Under the pieces are notes generated by a model. It was given only the letters and a program-made list of their open reading frames with translations, was not told the origin of the DNA and searched no databases. Made by a program: the position numbers and the translations under genes. A DNA stretch of 64,000 nucleotides from Pseudoips prasinana (Eukaryota > Arthropoda > Insecta > Lepidoptera > Nolidae), in assembly GCA_951640165.1 (NCBI GenBank), contig OX621240.1, positions 10,304,713-10,368,712 on the forward strand. Reading direction: 5' to 3'. This document shows positions 1-10,925 of this stretch, in pieces. Positions within the stretch are counted from its first letter, which is position 1, and the number at the start of each line of letters is the position of its first letter.

Positions 1-457
1 TGTCCTTCTCCGATATTAGTAGACGGTCGAAGATAGATTCGAAAGCGGTGAGCGCGGCGAGAGGCATGGCAGCGGCTTGTTCGAATGTCAAATTCTTGGG
101 CTTGGGTCCCACCAAATATTGATCTACAGCTATGTATTGTGCGTTGGAGCCGTTCCTCCCCAAGTGGCCCATGAAAAATACTTCATCGCCAACTTTGAAT
201 AAATTTGCCGATTCTCCTTTAGCCACCACAACACCAGCGCCGTCCCATCCCAAAATTCGTGGCGTAGATTCTACATTTGGTTTCGGCGCGCGTTGTTTTG
301 TGTCGATAGGATTTATAGCGGTAGCTTTGACTTCAATTAAGACGTCTGGTTTGTTGACAGTTGGTAGGTTAACTTCAATGTCGATTAAGCTGTTGATGTC
401 TGATATCGGCAGATATTTGTAGAGTCCGACAGCGCGCATCGTCTTTGGTAGAGCCAT
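1..457 (-). CDS. Medium-chain dehydrogenase/reductase, quinone-oxidoreductase type (5' part; continues off the left edge)
   Basis: The minus-strand frame is open from an ATG at 457 to the window edge (152 codons). It encodes the GroES-like N-terminal domain of an MDR-family NADPH-dependent oxidoreductase. Visible landmarks are AINPIDTKQR (about residues 48-56), ILGWDGAGVV (69-77), FKVGDEVF (87-94) and QAAAMPLAALTAFE (127-140), the last leading towards the Rossmann fold off-window. The cysteine that binds catalytic zinc in classical alcohol dehydrogenases is missing at the NPID position, so the zinc-free quinone-oxidoreductase / zinc-type ADH-like subgroup fits better than true ADH. I chose ATG 457 for its strong context (ACC before, G after) and because family-like sequence starts there. 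An in-frame upstream ATG at 583 would add 42 mostly hydrophobic residues. The substrate cannot be inferred. Confidence 0.85.
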   Translation of the reverse strand, partial: MALPKTMRAVGLYKYLPISDINSLIDIEVNLPTVNKPDVLIEVKATAINPIDTKQRAPKPNVESTPRILGWDGAGVVVAKGESANLFKVGDEVFFMGHLGRNGSNAQYIAVDQYLVGPKPKNLTFEQAAAMPLAALTAFESIFDRLLISEKD

Positions 458-583
458 GGTGAAGAGTGAAGCGGGCGCCCCGAGTGCGATGAGAATGATT
501 ACTGAAACGTAGGCAATACATTTATTTATAGTGTTTATAGATAAGAAACGCAATGACAAAGCGAAAAATACGAGTAGGTACAT

Positions 584-2343
584 GATTACTGTTTGTACAT
601 TTCTTATCTAATACCTGAGATAAAGTCAAAATATCAACACAGCGCCATTTATGTAGCAATATCCATATTTTTATTGAAAACTTTATTGAATAACTGAATA
701 GTAATACAATAATTAAAGATGACTAGAAACTAGGTTGCGGTTGATTGGTTCTAAGTCAACACACATAAAAATATCAAGCACTGTACAGGAAGGGCGAAAC
801 AAAATGATGATTCCACATAAATGTAAAATGTTTAACGGGACAAATGAATTTTTACTTTTGAAACGCTGATATTAAGTATATAGTATAATGAGCTATAACC
901 AGTTGGGCAAGGTAATTAAACCAAGTTGATTGTCGTATTATGTTAGACTTATTAATACCTACTTACTCATTTTGCTATCATCTCATTTTGCTATCATGTG
1001 TTTTAATTAAACTGCGTTAGTTCGATTCGTAATTTTTGAAATATTAAAAAGTATTAAACAAAGGAAGATAATTATGAACCTATGGATTTAGAGGGTGTTA
1101 CAAATTTGCAGTTATAGTTAAGTGATAAAGTTGAAAATCTATAAAAGAAATTGGACAGATTGGGGTAGCTGAATGTGCTGGCGTCTGTACTTACTCAGTT
1201 AGGTATGCTAAATTATAAAACACGTTTTTTTATTATTTTCCTCAAATATTTAAATTTGGTAAAATACTAAAACCAACCTCTATAACTGGTACCGTTATCT
1301 ATTACGAAACGGGTGGACCGATTCAGTACGCTTTATTTAGATTGTGGCTATTATTATTGACATATTATTATTGTTCTTTAAAAAATAAGACACAAACGGT
1401 AAAGCTCTTTTTTAGTTTGAGCAGGGAGTTTCTGGCTGTTAGGTTATTCACAAACAATTATGTAGGTATTTCTTGTAATATTCAACTATCTATATCGCGA
1501 CATACATAACTACATACAAATAAATAAAGTTACATGGTAATATATAATATAATAATGCAAATAAATAAAATTAAAGTGTCTGTTCATAATGTCAATATAA
1601 CAATCTTTTATACAATTCATATAAACAGTGTCTACGACAAAAACGCACTATTAAAATTTTTGTTTTATTGTACCTATCGGCTAAACTCCGAAACAGCTCA
1701 ACAGATTTTGAAGCTACATTCACCGTCAGATGTTATAAGTAGTAATATACTATACTTCATCAAGTACAGTTCCTAGCGGATAGAAAAATAACTTAATAAT
1801 AAATCAGACCTTTACCGTGGGATTAATAAGTTCTAAAAAAAATTAAAATGTTACCTAGTAAATTCATTATTAGACACTTGTAAATCTGTGTAAACGCCGT
1901 ACTTTGGATATCGTTTAATAACGCTGCTTTAACTGAACTTGCTTGGTTTTTATTCGCGTTTATCGCACTCCAGATAACCTTCCTGACAAAATTTACAAAG
2001 TACAATCATGTATTGAGATGTGTATGCTTGGGTCATCACCACAAAAAACAGAAAACTACTTAGGTAATCCTGAATTTTAACCTCAACAAATGACCGGAGC
2101 ACATTTTTAATCAGAAAAAGCTTTACAAGGTCAAAACAACAAACTTCATATACTTTAAAATATCCAAATATTAGAGCGAGATAGCTAGCTAAGAACTAAG
2201 CGCCAAAATGACCCATAACAAACTTTAATTCTATCTATCTATTGTTGAAATATGTGAAATTAACCTACCCACGATGTAAAGTCACATATACATCGAAATC
2301 ACTGACGTGACTAAGAACTTATTGAATCTTCTAAATTATATTA
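584..2343. other. AT-rich intergenic stretch
   Basis: No gene is recognised here. Short open frames (for example 1534-1776) look like chance products of AT-rich DNA. The only structured item is a truncated hairpin MITE at 1121-1187. The promoter of the dehydrogenase gene should lie just right of 583, but I see no clear core element. Confidence 0.5.
1121..1187. repeat. Hairpin MITE, copy 1 (half element)
   Basis: This is the right half of a TA-flanked hairpin MITE whose ends read CAGACGCCAGCACATC. The inner part and the right terminal repeat are present, followed by TA at 1188-1189; the left arm is lost. Other copies are at 3368, 3874, 7763 and 41713. Confidence 0.7.
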
Positions 2344-3277
2344 CAGTCCCGCAAACTTTTCTGACCCGGTGGCAGCGTCGCTGTTATCGCATTTAGTGTT
2401 GCTAGTAAATATTTTTTGCAATAAAGTGGGTAAAAATAATATGCACATTGTAACGTAAATGTTACTTCACTAAAAAGCAAACAAATACTGTCATTACTAA
2501 TCTTTATAACATCTTTATATTTTTATACAATAATTATGATCATTTACATAAAATGTATGCTATGTGTTCTCTAACGGAGATGCTCCAGGTATTATTATGT
2601 GACCGGAATGGTTTAATTCAGAAGTCATTTCATCATCATCATTATCGCAATCACTGCTTTCACTTTCACTATCACTACCATGAATGATGAAAGGCTCGTC
2701 TAAGTATCCATCCCTTTTTCGATACACATTTTCAATATTTTTGTACATTATTGCAATACTTTTGCCATTCATTGACTATTATTTTATCAAAAGCTTCTGC
2801 AATGAATGATAGGATTTCAGAATTCTATCTACCATGCTCTTTTTCTTTCACAAGTTTTCTTACACATCACTCCCAGACACCTACAAAGGAAACAGCAAAA
2901 ATTAAATAAATAATGAATATTTTAAAATATGTATTTTAATTTAAAGAGCGAGGGGGAATTTCGTATTTTTACAGGAGCTGACAACACTAACCTGTAGCAG
3001 CAGCTACGACGCGTTCATACAACTTATTAAAGGGTATAATTGGTTCCTGAAGTGCCTTTTCTTCCTTCATATAATTCAATACTTGTAATTTAATGTTCCT
3101 CGCATCACTTTTTAAAGCTTTCGGCATTTTTCTCAATTAAAACCATAAAAGAAAAATAAATACGCGCAACAAACAATCAATGGCAGGAATGTCAGGGAAT
3201 AACAGGCCGATTGACATTTCAAACTGGCGTCGTTAGTTCTACTTTTGGCCACCGGGCCTGATAAGTTTGTGGAACTA
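2344..3277 (-). mobile_element. Tc1/mariner-type DNA transposon remnant, internally deleted
   Basis: Terminal inverted repeats (left begins CAGTCCCGCAAACTT, right reads inward as TAGTTCCACAAACTT) pair over about 25 bp and are flanked by TA (2342-2343 and 3278-3279). Inside are pieces of a minus-strand transposase gene: a first exon and an acidic C-terminus, with the catalytic DDE core missing. At 934 bp it is a deletion derivative that would need a transposase supplied elsewhere. Confidence 0.7.
2563..3127 (-). pseudogene. DDE transposase pseudogene (N-terminal exon and C-terminal tail only)
   Basis: A minus-strand first exon runs from ATG 3127 to a consensus donor after 2992 and encodes a basic, helical start (MPKALKSDARN, then IIPFNKLYERVVAAAT) like the N-termini of intron-bearing insect transposases annotated as uncharacterised proteins. 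About 160 bp further on, a tail encodes VNEWQKYCNN and, in another frame, YRKRDGYLDEPFII followed by an acidic serine/aspartate run and a stop at about 2560. This resembles the C-terminus of Tc1/IS630-like insect DDE proteins. The central catalytic region is absent and a frameshift separates the tail pieces. The family assignment is inference. Confidence 0.6.
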
Positions 3278-3367
3278 TAGTTCATTCACTCTAAATGCTC
3301 GAAGCTTTTCGGAGAATATAAAGGGATATCAAAGACTAATTTATAAGTAGTAAAACTTTCTTATGTA

Positions 3368-3498
3368 CAGACGCCAGCACATCAAGCTACTCCAAACTGT
3401 CAAAATTCCCCAATTGAAAGGGAACCTTATATTTATGTGATAAAGTTGAAAATCTATACTGAAAAGAAATTTGACAGATTGGAGTAGCTGGATGTGCG
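3368..3498. repeat. Hairpin MITE, copy 2
   Basis: The left end follows TA (3366-3367) with the full terminal sequence. The two arms, each about 45 nt, pair around a short AT-rich centre. The right end is cut after GATGTGCG, losing the last 8 or so bases. Confidence 0.8.
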
Positions 3499-3873
3499 TT
3501 TTTTATTCACGTATTTAATAAGCAAACTGTCAGACAAGTCAAGGTTACTGCACAATGTAAATTCATAAATGTAGATTCATACGTTTACGCTGTATACGTT
3601 CATTTCATAGCGAATGCGCCTTCAGATAGAATTACGATTAAACAGAATTAAAATAAACTACAACTATAAGTTAATATCGAAAAATAAATAGGGACTCACA
3701 ATGGCGCTATAATGTCTATCTAGCTTGTATGACCACCTGTATACATTTAATTTGATTCACTTAAAGTACACCCTAATATCTCTACGCACGATTAATTTGT
3801 ATCGTTGAAATGCCGATCCTGTCATAATCTCCAATGGGTGCAATCTGGCGCGAGCTACTCGCCATCTTTTGTG

Positions 3874-4008
3874 CAGACGCCAGCACATCCAGCTACCCCA
3901 ATCTGTCAAATTTTATTTATAGATTTTCAACTTTATCACAAAAGCATAAGGTTCACTTTCAATTGGTGAAATTTGACAGATTGGGGTAGCTTGATGTGCT
4001 GGCGTGTG
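3874..4008. repeat. Hairpin MITE, copy 3 (near complete)
   Basis: Both terminal repeats are present (left CAGACGCCAGCACATC, right ending GCTGGCGTGTG) and TA follows at 4009-4010; the left TA has become TG. The inner segment lies in the opposite orientation to copies 2 and 5, as a nearly palindromic element allows. Confidence 0.85.
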
Positions 4009-4486
4009 TACTTTGAAGCAGTAAAAGCCTCCTAGTTCCTCCCACCAGTGTTTCACTCTGGCCCGTGCGGGGTCGCTCCATCTTTCTTTAGATCGGTAGA
4101 GTTGTATAGATGAAGCCTTTCGTTGTACAATCAACTTCGAATAGGTGGTAACAGTAAGGAACCGTAAACATTGATTGATGGGGTCTTATTACAATGAAAA
4201 TAGTTCTATTAATAAAACGTGACTACGGGTGGACTTGTGGAGTGCACCCACTAGTCGTTACAACATGGGTTGGAGTATGAAGGGCATGTTTGTACTACGG
4301 TCAAATAGTCAATAGTAATTTATTGGTAATGTTAATTACATGTCAAAAATGTTCACATCGATTATTTATAATATCACAAACAATGTCACTAATAGGTAGT
4401 CATGTCAAAAATAAATATAATTAATAAATTGTCAATTTGTCCTAATAAATTATAATACAAATAAATAAGTCAAAATATTGTCACTA
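4009..4486. other. LINE 3' flank and unassigned sequence
   Basis: The part next to 4487 is probably the 3' untranslated region of the minus-strand LINE, AT-rich and without a clear tail. The segment 4011-4134 is open on the minus strand and encodes a tryptophan-rich, plausible protein stretch (YRSKERWSDPARARVKHWWEE) running into the MITE. I do not recognise it; it may be an old exon or element fragment. Confidence 0.35.
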
Positions 4487-7048
4487 TTATTTAAATTTAA
4501 AAAATTCGTCGTAAGTGTAGAACGCCCGCTCGACTAACCAGCGTCTTAACCGACCCTTGAAACTTGCGAGAGTTAGGGCGGTTACTATGCTCTCTGGGAG
4601 CTGATTATAAACTGCCGGGCCCATAACATGAGTCGACTTTGCTGACTTTGTTAGTGTTCTATTCACTAGTGACAATTTATCCTTCCGGCGAGTATAGTAA
4701 GAGTGAACATCGCTTTGCTTCGTGTATATGTCCAGGTTTACCCTTACATACACCGCTACCTGATATATAACTATTGCTGGTAAGGTAAGAATCCCAAACT
4801 TTGTGAAGTACGGTCTAGCAGATTCATCCTGCGGTATTCGCGCAATCGCCCGTACGGCACGTTTTTGCATGCGAAATGCGCGCTCCCAATCGGCAGAGCG
4901 ACCCCACAACTCAGCGCCATACTGGAGCTGCGAATGCACAGTCGCAAAATAGCATTCTCGCACCTCCCTCTCCTGCACGACTCTAGCAATTCGACGAATA
5001 GCAAAACATGCGCTACCCAGCCTGGCGCATATTTTAGCTATGTGGCTCTCCCACTTTAGGCAACTGTCGACTTCAAAACCTAGAAAGGTGGTTGTATCAA
5101 CCTGTTCAATGCTTACACCATTCGCAAACACTAACAGCGATCGTTGTGACCGTCCTGATAGTGAAAAATGAACAAACTTTGTTTTTGTAACATTAAGAAC
5201 AAGTCCATTTTTCTGAAACCAATCAGATAACTGGTTCGCAACTGTATTCAGTCGCCTCTCCAGCTCATCCACAGAAGTTGCGGTAACCACCGCTGCTACG
5301 TCATCGGCGTACATATATGTTTCACCATCGGTAACAGCACTCGGGAGATCATTCAGTAGCAAGGAAAACAGAATATTGGACACTGACGATCCTTGTGCTA
5401 CTCCCATCTCCGACTCCAGAGGATCTGACTTCACTGCGCCGGCGCAACCCACAACAATTTGAGATCTACCCCGCATAAGATCGATGAACAAATTATATGG
5501 TTTGCCATCGACACCATAGTGTTGTAATTTTACGGCAAGTACGGCTCTATCGGCGACATCAAAAGCCTTCGACAGATCACAACATATTAGTGCCACTTGC
5601 TTTTTGCTCTCTCGAGCACTAAGCACTTTACGTGTGAGTTCCCGAGTTAACGATATCGTCGACCTACCCTCGCGATATGCATATTGTCGATCAGAAAGGG
5701 CTCCGGTTTCCAATAGAAATTTTAATAATCGGTCACTAAGGCCATTCTCGAATATTTTCGCTATTGCTGGAATAATCGAGACTGGCCTATAGTTGTCGAT
5801 GCAATCCCTTCTACCTTTACCTTTGAACAAAGGAGAAATCTTGCTACATTTCATTGGTGACGGAAAGCAGCCTTCTGTTATGCAGTCGTTAAAGAGATCC
5901 GCAAGTACCGGGGCAAGAGGTACGGCTATCAATCTAATTGACTTCATAGAGATGCCATAGGTGTCCTTCGAAGATTTTGCCGGGATTCGCGACGTGATTA
6001 TTTTGTAAACCTCATGTGCGCTGAACCTAAGCAACCTCAGCGAGCGGTCAGCATGGGGAAGCACAGCATTTAGCTGGGCTCGTACCCACTGCGCGTCGGC
6101 GCGGGGTGCGCCACAAGTAGCCGCCGCACTTAAGAACCGTAAGTTCATTGCATCTATTGCACACTTTTTAGTTGCAAATTTTGTGCCATTCGGGTCCTTA
6201 ACTATGTCCGTAAAGTCAAGTTGAGGAGTGTTGTTCTTTCCTCTTTCTTTATTCACGACGACCCACATTGCTTTTGACGCGTTCTTAGCTGAACTTATAA
6301 TATGAGAGTAGTGGCTAGATTTCTCTGTCTTTATAATATTTTCATAATGTAATTTCATGTCAGCGATAATATTATTCAGTATCATATTATTAGAATTCCG
6401 CATGCTTATGTCAATAAAAATAAATAATAATGATTTTAAGTCCTTAACATCTTGTGTTATCCAAGATGAGTCAATTTTATATGTATTGCTTGTTTTCCTC
6501 ATGGGGAAACAAATATCAAATTTATTAATAATTATATTTATGATCGCATTTGCCATCTCCTGCGGATGTTTATAGCGGTCCCTTATTCCATTCCAATCTA
6601 CACAATCTATAGAAGCGGTAAAATTAGCTTTATTAGTTTGCGAGTAACTGCGAACGTATCGTGACGTTTGTTGTAGTATACATCTGCCTATCACTTCACA
6701 CCTGACAGCGAGGTGTTCACTGAGATGAGTGATCACAGGTTCGGTGTTCACTAAGCCCGTTGGCAAATTTGTATAAACATGGTCTAAGCTCGTAGATGTG
6801 GATGGACACACTCGAGTAGGGAAATCAACCTGATTTGTCATGTTATGAGCCGACAGAATATCAAAAAGCCTTTTTAATTCATTGGATAAACCACCCAATG
6901 TATTAATATTAAAATCGCCTACGATTACACACTCAAGCCCAAGATCACTAATTTTATCGAGCAAGCGTTCAAAACTATCCAAAAAATCATTAGCATGAAT
7001 TAAATTAGTCCTATATATACAAATTACCATGCAGGTCCTGGGATTCAT
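4487..7048 (-). CDS. Non-LTR retrotransposon ORF2: endonuclease remnant plus reverse transcriptase (CR1/Jockey group)
   Basis: This 853-codon minus-strand frame has no internal stop. Residues 1-130 are the C-terminal part of an APE-type endonuclease (VIVGDFNINTLGG, then LDHVYTN and LSEHLAVRCEV, where the usual SDH is SEH). The reverse transcriptase follows: DNYRPVSIIPAIAKIFE, CCDLSKAFDVADRAVL, MGVAQGSSVSNILFSLLLND and the active-site MYADDVAAV. The C-terminus (FLGFEVDSCLKWESHI, then YGAELWGRS and MQKRAVRAIARI) is typical of CR1-group elements such as Daphne or Kendo. The copy is 5'-truncated inside the endonuclease, so the first Met is not a native start. The long intact frame implies a fairly young insertion. 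It abuts another repeat at about 7053, probably its target. Confidence 0.9.
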   Translation of the reverse strand: MNPRTCMVICIYRTNLIHANDFLDSFERLLDKISDLGLECVIVGDFNINTLGGLSNELKRLFDILSAHNMTNQVDFPTRVCPSTSTSLDHVYTNLPTGLVNTEPVITHLSEHLAVRCEVIGRCILQQTSRYVRSYSQTNKANFTASIDCVDWNGIRDRYKHPQEMANAIINIIINKFDICFPMRKTSNTYKIDSSWITQDVKDLKSLLFIFIDISMRNSNNMILNNIIADMKLHYENIIKTEKSSHYSHIISSAKNASKAMWVVVNKERGKNNTPQLDFTDIVKDPNGTKFATKKCAIDAMNLRFLSAAATCGAPRADAQWVRAQLNAVLPHADRSLRLLRFSAHEVYKIITSRIPAKSSKDTYGISMKSIRLIAVPLAPVLADLFNDCITEGCFPSPMKCSKISPLFKGKGRRDCIDNYRPVSIIPAIAKIFENGLSDRLLKFLLETGALSDRQYAYREGRSTISLTRELTRKVLSARESKKQVALICCDLSKAFDVADRAVLAVKLQHYGVDGKPYNLFIDLMRGRSQIVVGCAGAVKSDPLESEMGVAQGSSVSNILFSLLLNDLPSAVTDGETYMYADDVAAVVTATSVDELERRLNTVANQLSDWFQKNGLVLNVTKTKFVHFSLSGRSQRSLLVFANGVSIEQVDTTTFLGFEVDSCLKWESHIAKICARLGSACFAIRRIARVVQEREVRECYFATVHSQLQYGAELWGRSADWERAFRMQKRAVRAIARIPQDESARPYFTKFGILTLPAIVIYQVAVYVRVNLDIYTKQSDVHSYYTRRKDKLSLVNRTLTKSAKSTHVMGPAVYNQLPESIVTALTLASFKGRLRRWLVERAFYTYDEFFKFK

Positions 7049-7052
7049 TTGT

Positions 7053-7235
7053 ATGGGCAGTGGTTACCCCATGATTATTGAACTGTTGTATTATGACTAA
7101 AGCCAAGACCGACTGTCTAAGGTGCCCTTGAAAAACGAAGATGTACCGAAATTAATCACCCATCTGTAGATTGACCGTACCGACCTATTTGCTTATCATC
7201 ATCGCATCAGCGAGAGCACATGCTGGCTCTTATTG
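7053..7235 (+). repeat. Interspersed repeat family (GTATGGGCAGTGGTTACC start), copy 1
   Basis: This diverged segment matches 29632-29865 and 55313-55535. Shared blocks include the start given, a TCACCCATCT(A)TGGACTGACCG-like block and a final GAGAGCA. The LINE at 4487-7048 ends exactly where this repeat starts. The family identity is unknown. Confidence 0.6.
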
Positions 7236-9573
7236 TAGTAGCTAAGAAGCAGTAGGTACAGTCAACCTTTCTTTTTCTTCAGGATTTTAAAAAGGAAATA
7301 AATGAAACACAAATAATGCTTGTACATTTATTTCTAGTAAGATATGACCTATTCCTTCATTACATTATTTCGTTATATTCCCCATCAACATTACATTTAC
7401 ACATTATAATATTTATATTACACAAGCAGATCATTATATCACAGAGTAGGCAACAATTCACAATATGCGAAAAATAAAACATTTTCAATTATTAAATTTT
7501 AATTAGCTCCATAATAATTTTATTTAATATTTGTATAATAGACATAACAATCATTAAACTACGACATATATATATCTTGTGTAACATATATAGTAGATAT
7601 AGCTTAAATAACCCTACCCATGAAAACTGAACAATTTCATCAATACCGTGAAATAGGAACATTACGTTAAAGTGCTACTCGTTACGGCTTTGTTCAGTTT
7701 TCTTGTCAAAATTACTTCTTTAAGTTATGTACACTATTTATATCACACCTTGTAGATACGTATAGACGCCAGCACATCCAGCTACCACAATCCGCCAAGT
7801 TCCTTTTAAAGATTTTCAACTTCACTTTCAACAACAAGAAATTTGACAGATTGGGGTAGCTTGATGTACTGGCGTCTGTACATTATAATAATACCTTCAG
7901 TGTAATATTTACACTGTGGTCTTTATTTTATAATACATGTTATGTTTTTGCATGTATTTTGTCAATTTGAAAATCTTTATAGTTAGGAACATAGCAGATA
8001 TATTAATGACAAAAATAATGTTTTAAAAATCAAATAAATAGCTAGCATACCAAGCGACTACCGTGGCCTATGTCGCTTGCAACAAAAATAGTGTAGCACA
8101 CGCTGCCGAGCCTCCTTGATAAGCTCTGGCGACCTTACCCGCGCGCAGTACAACAACATTAATTAAAACTAAACTAAATAATGTTATAACCTGCAGCGTA
8201 TTTTATAACAAGATAGTTATTATTGACACGCATTTGGAATCGTTGTAGACTTAGTGCATCTCTCACTATTAATTAAAGGCAGCGCATTCCACCGTAGAAT
8301 ACTTTGTAAAGTAAAACATTTGTCAAGGAAATTAGAAGAATGTGATGGCATATTTAATTTCGAAGGTGATTCATGAAGAAAAAACATTAATTATGTAAAT
8401 TCTGAAAGGATTAAACATAAAGAGTTTACATAATTAAAGCTTTTTAATAGTTTTCAAAAAGAAGGAAGTTAGTTATTTTTTTTTGTATTGATATGGGACC
8501 ACACAAAGCATTTATTTAATAATTTAATAAAAAAATTAAATCGGTGCACACAACGGTTAAACGGAGAATTTTACATCCATTCAGAAAAAAATATCCCTTC
8601 TAGTCGATTTAATAAATAATCTTCTTTTGAAGTCGGTTCAAAAGTGTTGTTGAAAAAATAGGTCTAGGTTTAATATGTATGTAATTGTTCAATGTCCACG
8701 ATGCATAATTCAAATAGAGGGTGAATATGTTAACTTCACCGATGACCGTAAAAGTGCATGATGTCGCATTGTAATGTGTTTGTGTGTGGCAGGAAGAATA
8801 ATTTTGCATTTAGAAGGTATAATAGTGTATATACTTAAGAGCACTGAAACTGAAAAAAACAGTTTTTACATATGAAAAATACGTATTTGGATCCTCATAC
8901 AAAATGAAGCTGATCGATGTTGTTTTATGGGAACGTATTATTTCTTATTGTATGGCGCATGTTTATGTGTTACCTACGCGTCGTTCAGTTTCTTAGGCAA
9001 GCTCCTTTAGTATATTACACCTTGTTTATTTTTATTATAGATCTTTATGGAAACAATTTCTTGTATCGAAGAGGACTCATCCAAAATGAAACCGAAAATC
9101 TAGCACCCAGACCAGAATAACTATAACGAATAGTAGTAGACCTTGTAATTTCTGAAAATGTCTTACACAGTTAGTTCAGGAGGTTGTCTGCTTTACTAAA
9201 CTACAAACTAAGTTTTTCTTGCCAAATTATTTCCGCGCGATTTATAGGGAAGCCTTGTTAAACTGCAGCTTTAAGGTTATAACGCAAATCCGCCCATCCT
9301 ATTGGAGAACGGGTAAGGCATGGCATTTTATCAATAGGTACAAACTCTCTCAGCAGCTTGACCTTAATCTTAAAGAATAGGTACGCTGCTTAATTATGTG
9401 TTCCGCACGAGAGTAAGGATTTAAAATCTTTTCCTCTTCAGAGAAAAGGGAAAAGTTGACGTTTTAAGTATTACGTTTAAGTATTAGTCCACGGTAGTTG
9501 CTTAAAATGCGATTCAAATGGGATGTAGGTATGCTATTTGTTTTCCATTTCGTTGTGTAAAAATAATTCAACA
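7236..9573. other. Intergenic stretch with scattered repeat debris
   Basis: There is no convincing gene. It holds one complete hairpin MITE (7763-7878). A segment near 8040-8160 is richer in GC but not identified, and a short GAAGTCGGTT motif at about 8628 recurs at 59284 and is common in lepidopteran repeats. Confidence 0.45.
7763..7878. repeat. Hairpin MITE, copy 4
   Basis: TA flanks are present on both sides (7761-7762, 7879-7880). Both 16 bp ends are recognisable with single changes. The centre is about 20 bp shorter than in copies 3 and 5. Confidence 0.85.
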
Positions 9574-10812
9574 TATCATATTCGATGATTAAAAATTTGC
9601 CGCTTAATGGGAAACAAATATTAATTACATTATACAACAAATTTCTTTTGAATGGTTTTGTACCTAGTCAATGGAGGGTAATATCTATTGTTCCGATCCC
9701 GAAGCCTGGTAGAGATTCACATTCATTGCATTTTACTCAATAGAATAGAATGGTATATAGAAAGCAATAATTTCCTGTCTAATAGTACAACCGGTTTTAG
9801 AAAATGTCGGTCCACTATGGACAATCTTACCCGCTTAGTTACTAGCATACAATTAGGTTTTGCGAGGAAGCTAACAACTGTGGGTTGTTTTCTAGACATA
9901 GACAGTGCATATAATAATGTTGATGTCCCTAGTTTATTAAATAAAATGGACAGCGTAGGAGTAGGTTCTGGGATTTGTACATATTTGTGGAAATTTCTCA
10001 AAGAAAGGATTCTCAGCATTAGGGTAAGCGATCACGGAATAAACTCAAGAACTACAGGACGTGGATTAGCACAGGGGGACCCTTTGTCACCTCTTTTATT
10101 CAATATAGTAACAAGTGATATTGCGAAATCTGCTAATAATATTAGTGGTATTTATATTTCTCAATTTGTGGATGATTTTGTGATATATTCAACAGGAAAG
10201 AGACTTCATGAACTTTCGTTAACAATGCAATCATCTCTAGACATAATTAGTAAATTACTTAACGACATAGGGCTAGATACTTCTCCCATTAAAAGTAAAG
10301 TATGTATTTTTAAATCAGGTTATTCAACAGAAGCTGTAGATCTTAAAATTAACAATATACAATTACAAATAATCGAAAATGTCAAGTACCTGGGTGTTTG
10401 GCTTGATCGCTCGCTTAGATGGACCAAACACGTTAATGAGACTAAAGACAGGATTTGTAGGTTTGTAAACATCTTTAAAGTGTTATCAGGAACAGAATGG
10501 GGTGTGCATCCATCGCATCTAAGGCGATTATATCTGAGTTTAGTGAGAAGCCGAACTGATTATGCTAGTATTTTATATGGTAGTTGCTGCAAAACACGGT
10601 TGAATAAGTTAGATATGGTACAGAACCAATTTTTACGGATTTTGGGTGGTTTTGTGAGAAGTACCCCGGTGCATGCAATGGAGAGTGAACTATGTGTTCA
10701 ACCGTTGCATGTACGCAGATACTTTTTGGCCGCAAAATATTGGTTGAAGATCAAATCTGTTAAAGATATATATTTATTTATATATATATCTTTAACAGAT
10801 TACATATTTTAA
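9574..10812 (+). pseudogene. LINE reverse transcriptase fragment
   Basis: A first segment (about 9580-9718) encodes GFVPSQWRVISIVPIPKPGR, the usual approach to the RT core. The next expected block is deleted and the frame shifts, resuming with ILLNRIEWYIESNNFLS. Later motifs are intact: TTGFRKCRSTMDNL, LAQGDPLSPLLFNI, the catalytic FVDDFVIY, and VKYLGVWLDRSLRWTKHV. The frame ends in non-native residues encoded by the inserted palindrome. Confidence 0.85.
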
Positions 10813-10925
10813 ACACACTATATATTGACTATATATTTTAAAATTTACAGACTATATATTTTATTACTACTATATATATATATTTTAGAATATTTACAGA
10901 CTATATATTTTAAAATTAATTGATA
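10754..10925. repeat. Palindrome and AT-rich tandem insertion inside the LINE
   Basis: Arms 10754-10773 and 10782-10801 are perfect 20 bp inverse copies around an 8 nt loop. The left arm is LINE coding sequence and the right arm is its inverted copy. Behind it lie several copies of a unit like ACTATATATTTTAAAATTTA to about 10925. The LINE reading frame resumes in another frame after this insertion. Confidence 0.75.
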
